Part shown: positions 17,083-28,374 of the stretch, piece by piece
How positions within the stretch are numbered: the first letter of the stretch is position 1
How the letters are laid out: each line of letters opens with the position of its first letter
NCBI GenBank assembly: GCA_963784645.1
Contig: CAWARY010000020.1
Coordinates: forward strand, 310,001 to 374,000
Reading direction: 5' to 3'
Origin: JBBRVW01 sp963784645
Lineage (GTDB): Bacteria > Actinomycetota > Actinomycetes > JACCUZ01
DNA: 64,000 nt
Program-made: the position numbers and the translations under genes
The notes under the pieces: model-generated
What the model was told of the DNA's origin: nothing
What the model saw: only the letters and a program-made list of their open reading frames with translations
Database searches by the model: none

Positions 17083-17790
17083 ATGTCGACCGTCGTCGAG
17101 GTGCGCGACCTCACCGTGCAGTTCGGCCCGGTCCTCGCGGTCGACCACGTCGACCTGACACTGGCCGCCGGTGCGTCGGTAGCCCTGGTCGGCCGTAACG
17201 GGGCCGGGAAGTCGACGACCCTGAAGGTGCTGGCAGGTGTGCTGCCACCCAGCGGCGGGACTGTGACGGTGGCCGGGGTCGACGCCGTCCGCGACCCGTC
17301 CGCCGCGAAGGCACGCGTCGGCTACTGCCCGGACGTGGGTGGCCTCATCCCCCGGGCCACGCCCTGGGAGCACCTCCAGCTGGCGGCCACCCTTCGTCAC
17401 CTGCCCGACGGGTGGCAGCAGCGAGGGGCCGACCTGCTCGACCGGTTCGACCTGGGCGGCGTCACCGACCGGATCACTGCCGGCTTCAGCCACGGGATGG
17501 GCCGGCGCATGTCCGTGGTGCTCGCCGCGTTCCACGAGCCGGCCGTCCTGCTGCTCGACGAGCCCTTCGACGGCGTCGACCCGCTGGGCGTCGAGGCCAC
17601 CATGGAGGTCATCCGCGAGCACCGGCTCCAGGGGTCGGCCGTGCTCGTGTCGACCCACCTGCTCGACCTCGCCGTGCAGTCCTGCGAGGAGGCCGTCGTC
17701 CTGCGTCAGGGCTCCGTCGTGGCCGCGGCTCCGGCTGCCGAGCTCTCCGGGCCGGTCGGCGCAGCGCGCTACCGGTCGCTGCTGTCGTGA
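17083..17790 (+). CDS. ABC transporter ATP-binding protein
   Basis: The product is 235 residues from the ATG at 17083; a GTG at 17068 is five codons upstream. Walker A is GRNGAGKST (about residue 35), the signature is degenerate (FSHGMGRRMS instead of LSGGQ), Walker B is AVLLLDEPFDGVD, and the H-loop is VSTHLLDLA. The fold matches single-domain ABC-2 type exporter ATPases. Its stop overlaps the GTG start of the permease gene, so the two form one exporter. The substrate is unknown. It may be independent of the pilus locus that follows, since a hairpin separates them. Confidence 0.88.
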   Translation: MSTVVEVRDLTVQFGPVLAVDHVDLTLAAGASVALVGRNGAGKSTTLKVLAGVLPPSGGTVTVAGVDAVRDPSAAKARVGYCPDVGGLIPRATPWEHLQLAATLRHLPDGWQQRGADLLDRFDLGGVTDRITAGFSHGMGRRMSVVLAAFHEPAVLLLDEPFDGVDPLGVEATMEVIREHRLQGSAVLVSTHLLDLAVQSCEEAVVLRQGSVVAAAPAAELSGPVGAARYRSLLS

Positions 17791-19292
17791 GCAGCTCGCA
17801 GGTCTCGGCCCTGGTCGGGCTGCGCTGGCGGATGGTGCGGTCACCACGCGCCCGCAGCCGGCTTCCTGGCCCTGGCCCTGGTGGTGCCGCTGCTCAGCCT
17901 TGGCTGCCGTCGTCGCCGCGCTGCTCATCGACCGCGACAAGAGCTTCGAGATCACCCTGCTCGCGCCGACCGCGTACCTCTCCGTGGCCCTCTTGGCGCT
18001 GGTCGGCCCGCTGGTGGCCGGCGGCGGGAACGAGCTCTTCCCCACCGACCAGCTCGTCGCCTACCCGATCTCGACCCGCACCCAGTACCTCGCCTCGCTC
18101 GCCCTCACGCCTCTGAACCTGGCCTGGACCGCCCAGCTCGTCGGGCTCCTCGGGCTGACGGCCTACACGATCGGGCCGTCCTGGGGTCTCGCGCTCGGCG
18201 TCGCGACCTGCCTCGCCTATGTCGGGCTGGTCACCGTCGCGGGGCAGGCCCTGGCCTGGGGCGTCATCGGCATCCGGACCTCCCGGACCGGACGCGTCGC
18301 CACCTGGTCGGTCGCCGCCGTCGCGGTCGCCTCGGCCCTCGGTGTGGTCCTGGCCCACCGGGTCGGCGACGTCCTCGACAGCGCCCCCACGACCGGCGTC
18401 GTGAGCGCCGCGATCGGCCCGTCCAACGGGGTCTTCCGCACCTGGGCCCTGGTCACAGCCGTGCTGGTCGTGACCGCGCTGCTCGCCGACCGGGCCGGCC
18501 GGTGGACGTGCGACTGGGCGCTGCGCCGGCCGGGCGACCTCAGCGCCCGGATCACCTCGACCAGGGTGCGACGCCGCGCGGACCCGCGCTCCGACCGGCA
18601 GGTCGCTCCTGGCCACCGACCGCGCCAGCGTGTGGCGCTCCGGCCCGCTCCGCCGGGGGCTGCTGGTCCTGAGCATCCTGCCGGGCGGGGTCGCGGCGGT
18701 GGCGGGTCTCGAGTGGACCTCGCTGGTCCTGCTACCCGGCCTGGTCGCCGCGGGCGCGGGCCTGCTGTTCGGCGTCAACGCGTTCTGCCTCGACGGCACG
18801 GGGGCGATCTGGCTCGAGACCCTCCCCCGCCGCCCGTCGCTGGCGTACTGGTCCAAGGCCCAGGTCGTCGCCGAGACCTGCCTCGTGGCCATCGTCCTCA
18901 CGCTCGGGGCAGCCCTGCTCCGGGCCGGTGACGCCCCGACGCGGTCGCAGCTGACCGCTCTCGTGGCCTCCGCGGTGGTCGCACTGGTCCGGGTGGTCGC
19001 CCTGTGCATGGAGCTCTCCCTGGCCCATCCCTACCGAGCGGACCTGCGCGGGCCTCGTGACACGCCGGCGCCTCCCGGCGTGATGGCGGCGTACTCCGCC
19101 CGGCTGGCGCTGTCGACGACCCTGGTGGCCATCCTGTTCTCCGCCCTGGCCGAGGTGGCGCCCTGGCAGTGGCCGCTGTACCTGGCCGTCCCCTTTGTCC
19201 TTCTCGGCGTCCGGCGCCTCGTCCGCGGCGCGCGACGTTGGGAGCGGCACGACGTGCGCGCCGGAGTGGTCAGCGTCGTCGCCAGCGGCTGA
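17787..19292 (+). CDS. ABC transporter membrane protein (frameshifted, probably three indels)
   Basis: The gene is 502 codons with no net frame change. Reading switches near 17855, 17898 and 18600. Joined segments give ALVGLRWRMVRSPRAR, then GFLALALVVPLL, then AAVVAALLIDRDKSFEITLL and a long run of membrane helices, then WRSGPLRRGLLVLSILPGG and more helices to WERHDVRAGVVSVVASG. About ten membrane segments can be counted. It would be the permease partner of the ATPase, to which it is coupled by a GTGA overlap. No family signature beyond a polytopic ABC-2-like membrane protein is recognised. Confidence 0.65.
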
Positions 19293-19318
19293 GCCACCTG
19301 CGACCCGGCCCGTTCGTG

Positions 19319-19347
19319 CCAGGGCGGCGCGCCGGTCGCCGCCCTGG
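19319..19347 (+). terminator. Stem-loop after the ABC transporter operon
   Basis: CCAGGGCGGCG and CGCCGCCCTGG form a perfect 11-bp stem with a 7-nt loop, 27 bp after the permease stop. No T-run follows. It probably separates the exporter operon from the tad operon. Confidence 0.6.
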
Positions 19348-19426
19348 TCGGGGATCCGACAGATCGGGAGCTGGCCGAAGGCACGAGATTGGGGCAATTG
19401 GCCCCCGCGTCAGGCGGCGCTGGGTA

Positions 19427-19462
19427 CCGTCGGGTGTCGACAGCCACATCGCGACCCGACGG
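19427..19462 (+). promoter_or_regulatory. Inverted repeat upstream of the tad operon
   Basis: CCGTCGGGT (19427-19435) and ACCCGACGG (19454-19462) are perfect 9-bp arms separated by 18 bp, ending 56 bp before the cpaB start. It may be a regulator site or a 5'-leader hairpin; the sequence does not decide which. Confidence 0.4.
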
Positions 19463-19518
19463 ACAGACTGTGACCGCTCCGGCTCAACTCCGCCGCGAAC
19501 GTACCGATTGAAGGACTC

Positions 19519-20269
19519 ATGGGACGACGCACTCTGCTCCTCATCGCTGCGCTGGTCGTGGCGGCGCTCGGGACGACCGGGGTGTTCCTCTACGTCAACG
19601 GCGTGGACGAGCGGGCCGGTGCCGACTACAAGCTGGTCGAACATCCTGGTGGCCACCGCGCCGATCCCGGCCGGGACGACAGCCCAGCAGGCCAGCGATC
19701 TCGGCGCCATCGACACCCGCGAGTACCTCGCCAAGAGCGTCGAGGGACTCGCGGCCATGAGCGACATCTCGGCCATCGCGACCAAGGTGGCTCTCGCGCC
19801 GATCGCCGTCGGGGAGCCGATCCTCGCGACGCAGTTCGGCGACCTGGCGCGACAGCAGCGCCCTGCCGATCCCGGACGGCAAGCTCGCCGTCAGCGTCCA
19901 GCTCGGTGACCCGGCTCGGGTGGCTGGCTTCGTCACGCCGGGCGACGAAGGTCGCCATCATGCTGACGACCACTGACACCAGCGGGTCGAACGCCGGTCA
20001 GGAGAGCACCCGGTTCCTGCTCCCGTAGGTCGCAGGTCATCGCCACCGGCGCCACCACGGTCGTGCCCGACCACGACCGGGTCCGGATCCTCCGCGCAGA
20101 CCGAGCAGCTGCCCAAGGCGATCATGACGCTCGCGGTCGACCAGGACCAGGCCCAGAAGATCGTCTACGGGCAAAACGCACGGCGAGATGTACTTCACGC
20201 TGCTGGGCAAGGACGCCAAGGTCGACCCGACGCGACACCGGCACGACCGCCAAGAACCTGTTCAACTGA
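19519..20269 (+). pseudogene. cpaB: CpaB/RcpC-like SAF-domain pilus assembly protein (about eight single-base shifts)
   Basis: Joining frames gives a protein of about 248 residues. MGRRTLLLIAALVVAALGTT is an N-terminal membrane anchor. Next come NILVATAPIPAGTTAQQ and LGAIDTREYLAKSVEGL (SAF domain), APIAVGEPILATQFGD, LPIPDGKLAVSVQLGDPARV with AGFVTPGDE and VAIMLTTTD (RcpC/CpaB domain), TEQLPKAIMTLAVDQDQAQK, MYFTLLGKDAKVDP, and a final TDTGTTAKNLFN before the TGA at 20267-20269. CpaB works in the cell envelope during Flp pilus assembly. The start has GAAGGA upstream. The next gene begins 1 nt after the stop. All shifts look like single-base insertions or deletions in an otherwise well-conserved gene, so sequence error is more likely than decay. 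Confidence 0.75.
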
Positions 20270-20270
20270 C

Positions 20271-21482
20271 ATGACGGCCATCGTCGACCTCGACCCGAAC
20301 ATCTCCGAGACGCTGCACTCGGCGCTCGGCCCGGACAGCATGGTGCTGCCGTCCCTCGACGCGCTGCGCCGTCACCTCGAGACCCAGTTCGGCGAGGACG
20401 CCGTGGTGCTCGGCCCGACCGTCGACCAGTCGGCGGCGCTGGCCCTCGCGGCTGCGATGCGGGTGACCCGACCCAGCCTGGCCGTCATCCTCGTCCGCCG
20501 GCGGGTGGACACCTCGGTGCTCACCGACGCGTTGCGCTCCGGGGTGTTCGAGGTCGTCGAGGAGCGCGACCTCGCCGGGTTGAACAGCGCCGTCCGACGC
20601 GCCCGCGAGCTGGCCCGCCAGCTGCGCGAGACCGTCGACGGCACCCCCTCCACCGGCGAGCCGGTGAGCCGCGGCCAGCTCGTCACCGTGTTCTCGGCGA
20701 AGGGCGGGTGCGGCAAGACGACGCTGGCGACCAACCTCGCCGCGGCGCTGGCCGACCGCGGCCGCCGCGAGGTCTGCCTCGTCGACCTCGACCTCGCCTT
20801 CGGCGACGTCGCGATCGCCCTGCAGCTCTTCCCGGCGCACACCATCGCCGACGCCGTCCCGCTGGCCGACAGCCTCGACGCGTCGGCCGTGCTGTCGCTG
20901 CTCACTCCGCACTCCCCCGGTCTCACCACGCTCGTCGCGCCGATCGAACCGGGGACGGCCGAGTCGATCCCCGCGTCGCTGGTGACGACCGTGCTGACCC
21001 TGCTCAAGCAGCAGTTCGACTTCGTGGTCGTCGACACCCCGCCGGCGTTCGACGACCACGTGCTCGCCGCGTTCGACCAGAGCGACCTGGTCGCGCTGCT
21101 CGCGACGCTCGACATCCCGGCCCTGAAGAACCTCAAGCTGACGCTCGAGACGCTCGACCTGCTCAACTACCCGCGCGAGAAGTGGCGGCTGGTGCTCAAC
21201 CGGGCCGACTCGAAGGTCGGGCTCGCGCTGAGCGAGGTCGAGAAGACCCTCAAGGCGCCGATCGCGGCCCAGATCCCGAGCTCGCGCGACGTCCCGGCGT
21301 CCATCAACCGAGGCGTCCCGATCGTCCTCGACGACCCGAAGCACCCGGTCAGCCTGGCCATCAAGGCGTTCGCCGAGCGCAACGTCGCGGCCAACACGGC
21401 GACCACGGGCAGCGAGCGGCTCCATCCCGAGCGAGCTGCGCACCGACCGCCGCGGCCTGCTCCGCAGGAGGGCGAAGTCCAC

Positions 21483-21486
<4 letters not shown>
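20271..21486 (+). CDS. cpaE: CpaE-like pilus ATPase (ParA/MinD type), one frameshift near the C-terminus
   Basis: The product is about 404 residues after correction. An N-terminal receiver-like part (residues 1-125) is followed by the deviant Walker A FSAKGGCGKTTLATNLAAAL (about residue 143), the VCLVDLDLAFGDVAIALQL motif and FDFVVVDTPPAFDD (Walker B). This is the CpaE/TadZ layout; these proteins place the Tad machine at the pole or envelope. The frame as sequenced runs on into the next gene. Inserting a shift near 21413 gives a tail, SELRTDRRGLLRRRAKST, that ends in a TGA overlapping the tadA ATG (ATGA). That overlap supports the correction. Confidence 0.8.
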
Positions 21487-22874
<1,388 letters not shown>

Positions 22875-22878
<4 letters not shown>

Positions 22879-24838
22879 CGACGGGCCGTCGCCTCGCCGC
22901 GGTCGTCCTGCTCGGAGCCCTCGGCGTCCTCGCCACGGGCGGACCCGCGGCGGCCGCCGCGTCCGGCCGGATCGCGGCCGCCACCCGCGACGGCGGCACG
23001 CTCGGTGGTCTTCCAGGCCGACGGGCTCCCGGCCGGCACCACCATCGACCCGATAGCGTCGTCAAGGTGACCATCGACGGCACCGAGATCGACAACCGCC
23101 GAGGTCGACGCAGCTGGACAGCGAGTACCACCGTGACGCGCACGAGCGTCCTGGCGATCGACACCAGCAAGAGCATGGCTGCCGGACAACAAGTTCGACG
23201 CCGCGAAGGCGGCCGCGAGCGCTTTCCTCGACTCGCTCCCGGCCGACGTCGAGGTCGGCCTCGTGACCTTCGCCGACGTCACCGACACGCCCCAGCCCCC
23301 GACGTCCGACCACGCGGCCGTCAAGGCCGATCGATCCAGTCGCTAGCACTGAGCACGACGACCGGGACCGCTCTCTACGACGGCGCTGCCCTCGCCGCGG
23401 ACCAGACCGGCGACGGGGGCGTCCGCAAGCGTCTTGCTGCTCTCCGACGGCAACGAGTTCGGCAGACAGCACGGCCACGCTTGCCCAGGCCGTGGGACAT
23501 GCGACCGACGACGGCGTCCGTATCAACGCGTGTCTACATCGGGCCGGACGCGGTCGCGCCGGCCGAGCTGTCCGAGCTGGTCACCGGCACCCAGGGCACG
23601 GTCGTCAAGGTCGGGACAGCCGACCTGCGTCCGTCTTCCAGCAGGCCGCCGAGGACATCAGGACCCAGATCAGCATCACCGGCGACCTGCCGGCCGACGT
23701 CGCCGACTCAGCGCAGGTCGTCGTCACCGCGACAGCCGGCACCGAGCGGCTGCGCGCCAGCAGCAACTCGTCCGCGTCGGGCAGCGCGCCCGCGCCCACG
23801 CAGATCGCCGGCCCGACCCCGGTCGAGACGTCCGGCTCGTCGCTGTTCGACTCCGCGACGCTGCCGTACCTCCTGGGTGCCTTCTTCCTCGGCCTGCTGA
23901 TCATCGTCTACGTGGCCCTGGCCGCCGTGCGGCGCGACGAGAAGCAGGGTCGGGTCCGCCGCCGTCTCTCGCTCTACACCCTGACCGGCCGCGCCCCGGT
24001 CAAGCAGGAGGAGACGACGACAGCTCTCGGCAGCAGCCAGGTGGCGCGCAGCGCCGTCGAGCTGGCGGGCAAGGTCGTGGACAGGCGTGACTTCGAGAGT
24101 GCTCTCGCCCTGCGGCTGGAGGCCGCGGGTGTCCCGCTCCGCGCCGCGGAGTGGATGCTCGTCCATCTCGCCATCGCGATCGGCGCCGCCCTGATCCTGC
24201 TGCTGGTCTCCGGCGGGCAGATCTTCCCGACCGTCCTCGGACTGGCCGCCGGGCTCGGGCTGCCGTGGGCGTACCTGGTGATCAAGGAGTCGCGCCGCAC
24301 CTCGGCCTTCCTGGCCCAGCTCCCCGACACCCTGCAGCTCATCGCCGGCAGCCTGTCGGCTGGCTACTCGATGCCGCAGGCCATGGACACCGTCGTGCGC
24401 GAGGGCTCGCAACCCATCACGGGTGAGTTCAACCGGGCGCTCGTGGAGGCCAGGCTCGGCGTTCCCATGGAGGACGCGATGGAGGGCATCGCCGACCGGA
24501 TGAAGAGCAAGGACTTCGCCTGGGTCGTCATGGCGATCCGGATCCAGCGGGAGGTCGGTGGCAACCTGGCCGAGCTCCTGACCACCGTGTCCGCGACCCT
24601 GCGCGAGCGCGAGACGCTGCGCCGGCAGGTCAAGGTGCTGTCGGCGGAGGGTCGGCTCTCCGCCTGGATCCTCGGCCTGCTGCCGCCAGTGTTCGCGCTC
24701 TACCTGGCCCTGGCGCAGCCGAGCTACCTCAAGCCCCTCGTCTCCGAGGTGCTCGGCTGGCTCCTCCTCGGCGTCGGCGTGGTGCTGCTCGCCGTCGGAG
24801 CCCTGTGGATGCGCAAGGCCGTCAAGGTGGAGGTCTGA
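22875..24838 (+). CDS. tadB: von Willebrand A domain-TadB (type II secretion F) fusion, frameshifted in its first half
   Basis: The product is about 650 residues after correction. Its N-terminal signal peptide ends near GGPAAAAAS. The VWA domain shows the MIDAS motif DTSKSM (near 23161-23178), then FLDSLPADVEVGLVTFADV, SLALSTTTGTALYDGAALAA and LLLSDGN in changing frames, and ELVTGTQGTVVKVGTADL. From about 23640 the frame is stable. It then reads a membrane helix (YLLGAFFLGLLIIVYVALAA) and a T2SSF domain with ALRLEAAGVPLRAAEWML, SLSAGYSMPQAMDTVV and EVGGNLAELL, ending in two membrane helices. The TadB half is the inner-membrane platform for pilus assembly. VWA-TadB fusions occur in actinobacterial Tad loci. 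The VWA part would lie outside the membrane. Confidence 0.82.
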
Positions 24839-25782
24839 TGGACGCCAGCCTGCTGCTCGTCCTCGGCCTGGGCGGCATCTTCCTCGCGGTCGCCCTCGCA
24901 CTCGCGACGGTGGGTGCCATCACCTCGGAGCGGCAGCAGGTGTCGCGGTCGCTCGCCGCCGTCCAAGCCATCCGCGCCGCCCCGCAGTCGATGCAGGACG
25001 AGCTCAACCGCCCGTTCCTCGAGCGGGTCGTCACGCCGATGCTCGGTCGCTTCACCCGGATGGGCAGGCGCCTCACCGCTGGTGACCAGGTCGCGCGCAT
25101 CAGGCACCGGCTCGAGCTGGCCGGCAACCCGCCGCAGTGGGACGTCGACCGGGTCATCGCCTTCAAGATGCTCGGCCTGATCGCCGGCCTGGCTCTGGGG
25201 ATCGCCGTCCCGCTCGCACTCGGCGCCGGGTTCCTCACCGTGCTCGGCCTCGCCATCACGCTGTCGCTGGCGGGCTTCTTCTCCCCGGACCTCTCGATCT
25301 ACCAGCTGGGCTACAACCGGCGCGAGCAGATCCGCCGGGAGCTGCCGGACGCCATGGACCTGCTCACCATCTCGGTCGAGGCCGGTCTGGCGTTCGATGC
25401 GTCCCTCTCGCAGGTGGCCCGCAACACGACCGGACCACTCGCCGACGAGTTCTTCCGGGTGCTGCAGGAGATGCAGATCGGCCTGGGCCGCGTCGAGGCC
25501 CTCCGTGCCCTCGGCGAGCGCTCCGACCTGCCCGAGCTGCGCGGCTTCGTCACGGCCATGGTCCAGGCCGACGCGTTCGGCATCCCGATCGCCCAGGTGC
25601 TGCGCGTGCAGGCCAAGGACATGCGCACGAAGCGACGCCAGCGGGCCGAGGAGCTGGCGCAGAAGGTGCCGGTGAAGATCCTGTTCCCGCTGATCTTCTG
25701 CATCCTCCCGTCCCTGTTCGTCGTCATCCTCGGTCCGGCGGCGATCACGATCTTCCACTCCTTCAGCGGTCGGCTCACCTGA
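24838..25782 (+). CDS. tadC: TadC-like type II secretion F-domain membrane protein
   Basis: The product is 314 residues. It has an N-terminal membrane helix (LLLVLGLGGIFLAVALALA), a cytoplasmic linker ending RIRHRLELAGNPPQWDVDRV, two central helices, the T2SSF region RRELPDAMDLLTISVEAGLA with FRVLQEMQIGLGRVEALRAL and QADAFGIPIAQVLRVQ, and a final membrane helix. It is the TadB partner in the inner-membrane platform. The ATG overlaps the tadB stop by one base (TGATG), which fixes the start at 24838 rather than at an upstream in-frame ATG. It is intact. Confidence 0.9.
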   Translation: MDASLLLVLGLGGIFLAVALALATVGAITSERQQVSRSLAAVQAIRAAPQSMQDELNRPFLERVVTPMLGRFTRMGRRLTAGDQVARIRHRLELAGNPPQWDVDRVIAFKMLGLIAGLALGIAVPLALGAGFLTVLGLAITLSLAGFFSPDLSIYQLGYNRREQIRRELPDAMDLLTISVEAGLAFDASLSQVARNTTGPLADEFFRVLQEMQIGLGRVEALRALGERSDLPELRGFVTAMVQADAFGIPIAQVLRVQAKDMRTKRRQRAEELAQKVPVKILFPLIFCILPSLFVVILGPAAITIFHSFSGRLT

Positions 25783-25784
25783 CC

Positions 25785-27281
25785 GTGGCGCGCGTCCTGG
25801 TCGTCTCCCGCAACCCCGCGATGGCGATGGGGCTGTCGGCGACCGACTACGAGGTCGTCGACCTGCGACCGCCGGAGTTCGGCGACTGGATCGCCGGGAC
25901 CGACGACGCCGACGCGCTCATCCTCGACCTCGAGAACCCGCGCCTCGCGGTGGCCGCCGTCACCAACCTGCGGGCGCACGCCAAGCTCGCACCGGTGCTG
26001 CTGGTCTCGAGCGACCGTCCCGGGTGGGACGAGCCGGAGATGCGCCGGCTGCCGGCCGCGGCGGTCCTGCCGCTACCGATCTCCAAGCCCGCCCTGCTCG
26101 CAGCGCTGGAGGACCTGCTCTCCGAACCGTGGGCGCACCAGACGATGCCGCCGCAGCACGCCGAGGTGAACGAGGCACTGCAGGAGCTGCTGCTCGACCG
26201 GGACGACCCGCTCACCGAGGACGACGACCTGGTCTGGCGGATCGCGGCTCGGCACCGTGCGACCGCACCGCTCGCTGCCGCCGAGCTCCTCGGAACCGTG
26301 GCAGCGGATGCCCCGAACGTCGTCGAGGCTGATCCAACCCCATACCCGGACGCTGCCGTAAGTCAGGCGATGCCAGCGGTCGAGGTCGCCCGCGACGAGA
26401 GTCCAGAGGTATCGGCCGGGCCAGCGCTGACGACGACGCAGAACGAGCGGGAGCCGGAAGGCGACGACGTCCTGCCCGACGTCGGCAAGACCGAGCCAGT
26501 AGACACGAACACTGGATCCATGGTGGCGGACTCCCCACCGCTGTCCGCCGTCCCACGGACCCGGCGGAGCACGCGGAGCACGCGGCTCCCGGCGGGTGCC
26601 ACCAGCACGTCCCTGCGCGACATGGAAACTCTGCGTCCGGCCCCCACGGCGCCACGGTCGGAGTCCCCCGGCGCCGAAACGAACGCTCGCAGCGGGTCCG
26701 GTCCCGGCCGCCCTTCTGGGGTCGCCGTCGATCCCGCCCCAAGTCCGGGTGTCGAACCGACCGACGATGCCGCTGACCTCGTCAGGCGGCTGAGCAGGGT
26801 CGTGCACGCCCTCTACGGCGTGCCGGAGACCGCGGAGGTCGTCGTCCTGGACGCCGTCGAGCGGACGCACGCCGACGCGGGAGCGTTGATGATCCCCGAC
26901 GACGATGCCTGGCGGGTCGCCGCCGGCGCCGGACTGCGCCGCCTGGAGCACCGCTACGAGCTGCACGCCGAGTCGTGGCTGGTCCAGCAGGTGGCCCAGG
27001 CCCACAAGGGCGTCATCATCGAGGAGAGCGACATCGCCCGGGAGCAGCTGCAGGGTGCTCCACTCGCGAGCTGGCGGCACCTGCTGGCGGCCCCGATCCC
27101 GCAGATCGAGGCCCTGTTGCTGCTGGCCCGCCGGGACGACCCGCCCTTCGACGAGCACGACCTCACCATCCTGGCGGGGCTCGGGAAGGAGGCCGGCCCG
27201 CTGCTCGGCGCGGCGGTCGAGACCAGGTCGTTGGCGCGCACGCTCTGGGAGTTCCGGGACGAGGCCGACCTCCCCCGCTGA
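25785..27281 (+). CDS. Receiver-like/GAF-domain protein encoded in the tad operon
   Basis: The product is 498 residues from a GTG two bases after the tadC stop. Residues 1-110 look like a response-regulator receiver: ARVLVVSRN, DALILDLENP (candidate phospho-Asp), PVLLVSSDRP and VLPLPISKPALLAALEDLL. The usual acidic pair at the end of strand 1 is missing, so it may be a pseudo-receiver. Residues 170-330 are low-complexity and acidic. Residues 340-490 form a GAF-like domain (RRLSRVVHALYGVPETAEVV, GALMIPDDDAWRVAAGAG, HDLTILAGLGKEAGPLLG). No output domain is seen. Position suggests a sensor or assembly regulator for the pilus; that is inference. Confidence 0.65.
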   Translation: MARVLVVSRNPAMAMGLSATDYEVVDLRPPEFGDWIAGTDDADALILDLENPRLAVAAVTNLRAHAKLAPVLLVSSDRPGWDEPEMRRLPAAAVLPLPISKPALLAALEDLLSEPWAHQTMPPQHAEVNEALQELLLDRDDPLTEDDDLVWRIAARHRATAPLAAAELLGTVAADAPNVVEADPTPYPDAAVSQAMPAVEVARDESPEVSAGPALTTTQNEREPEGDDVLPDVGKTEPVDTNTGSMVADSPPLSAVPRTRRSTRSTRLPAGATSTSLRDMETLRPAPTAPRSESPGAETNARSGSGPGRPSGVAVDPAPSPGVEPTDDAADLVRRLSRVVHALYGVPETAEVVVLDAVERTHADAGALMIPDDDAWRVAAGAGLRRLEHRYELHAESWLVQQVAQAHKGVIIEESDIAREQLQGAPLASWRHLLAAPIPQIEALLLLARRDDPPFDEHDLTILAGLGKEAGPLLGAAVETRSLARTLWEFRDEADLPR

Positions 27282-27284
27282 CGG

Positions 27285-28286
27285 CTACTCGACGTAGACG
27301 CGCTCGTCGACCAGCTGCTCCGCGACCGCGTTGCCGTCGGTCTCGAACCGGCCCTGCTCGAACCGCTTGCGGAACTCGAGGTCGATCTTGTCCAGGCCCG
27401 AGCGGTTCTTCTCGATCGTGACGACCGCCCAGTTGCGGAAGCGCTCGGCGTTGCCGACGTCGTAGACGAGGTGGTGGCGTGCGACGACGTCGTACTTGTC
27501 GTTCATGATCAGGACGATGTCGGCCTCGTAGGCGAGGGCCGACGAGCCGCGCAGGTTGTGCACGCGCAGCCGGCGTCCCGCAGCCAGGCCCTCCTTGTCG
27601 GCGGCGACGATCGCGAGCACGGGCACCTCCACCTCGAGGGCGAGGTCCTTGAGCCCTTCGACGATCTTGGTGACGCGCTCCTCCTCGAGCTCCGAGCCGC
27701 CCGGGACGAACACCTTCTGGAGGTAGTCGACGACGACCATCGGCGGCTGGCCGGTCAGCGCCCGCGCCTGGTCGACCACCTGCCGGACGGTGTAGACGCT
27801 GGTCTCGGTCCCGCTGGAGCGGTGGATGAAGAGGCGGTCGGCGTAGGCCTGGACCGCCGCGACCGCGTCGCTGCCGCCCACCGTGTTCCGCAGGCGGTCG
27901 GCGAGGCTGCCCTCGCGACCGTCGGAGGCCTCGAGCGACTCCCGGATCCGGCGCAGGGAGACCGCCTCGATGCCGGCCAGGCTCGCGGCCTCGATGGCGA
28001 TCAGGCGCTCCAGGACGGTGGAGGCGTCGTGCTCGTAGGAGAAGTAGATGACCGCCTCGCCGGAGACAGCGGCGTGCCGCAGCATCTGCAGTGCGAACGT
28101 GGTCTTGCCCAGGCCCTGCGGGCCGCCGAGCAACGTCAGCTCACCGGAGCGCAGGCCGCCGCTCAGGTAGGTGTCCAACGTGTCGAAGCCGCTCGGCCAC
28201 ACGCGGGCCCCCGCGTTGCGGCCCAGCTGCAGCTTCGTGTCGGCCTCCTGGAGAACCTCCGACAGAGACCGCAGCTGATCGTCCAC
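27285..28286 (-). CDS. RecA/DnaB-C-like ATPase
   Basis: The product is 333 residues from a GTG start. Walker A is GGPQGLGKTTFALQML (about residue 54), followed by YFSYEHDASTVLERLI, and Walker B PPMVVVDYLQKVFVPG, then VLAIVAADKE and RGSSALAYEADIVLIMND, which match the C-terminal ATPase domain of DnaB-type helicases. The DnaB N-terminal domain is absent and the protein is shorter than DnaB (usually about 450), so it is not the replicative helicase. It may be a KaiC/DnaB-like regulatory or mobilisation ATPase. It lies on the opposite strand between the tad operon (3 bp from its end) and the histidine kinase gene. Confidence 0.7.
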   Translation of the reverse strand: MDDQLRSLSEVLQEADTKLQLGRNAGARVWPSGFDTLDTYLSGGLRSGELTLLGGPQGLGKTTFALQMLRHAAVSGEAVIYFSYEHDASTVLERLIAIEAASLAGIEAVSLRRIRESLEASDGREGSLADRLRNTVGGSDAVAAVQAYADRLFIHRSSGTETSVYTVRQVVDQARALTGQPPMVVVDYLQKVFVPGGSELEEERVTKIVEGLKDLALEVEVPVLAIVAADKEGLAAGRRLRVHNLRGSSALAYEADIVLIMNDKYDVVARHHLVYDVGNAERFRNWAVVTIEKNRSGLDKIDLEFRKRFEQGRFETDGNAVAEQLVDERVYVE

Positions 28287-28358
28287 CCGGTCATTGCACC
28301 AGAGCCGACACGCCCGGGGCGGGCGATTGGCCGAGAACGTGGCCCCGGCCCGGTCGCT

Positions 28359-28371
28359 GTGACAGCGTCAC
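28359..28371 (+). promoter_or_regulatory. Short inverted repeat just before the histidine kinase start
   Basis: GTGAC-AGC-GTCAC lies 4 bp upstream of the kinase ATG. It could be an operator, or a chance palindrome in GC-rich DNA. Confidence 0.25.
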
Positions 28372-28374
28372 GGC

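Noticed and set aside
25137..27281. Continuous frame joining the tadC region with the receiver-GAF protein
   Set aside because: The part before 25785 is a shadow of tadC in another frame, with Arg/Pro-rich nonsense. The real start is the GTG at 25785.
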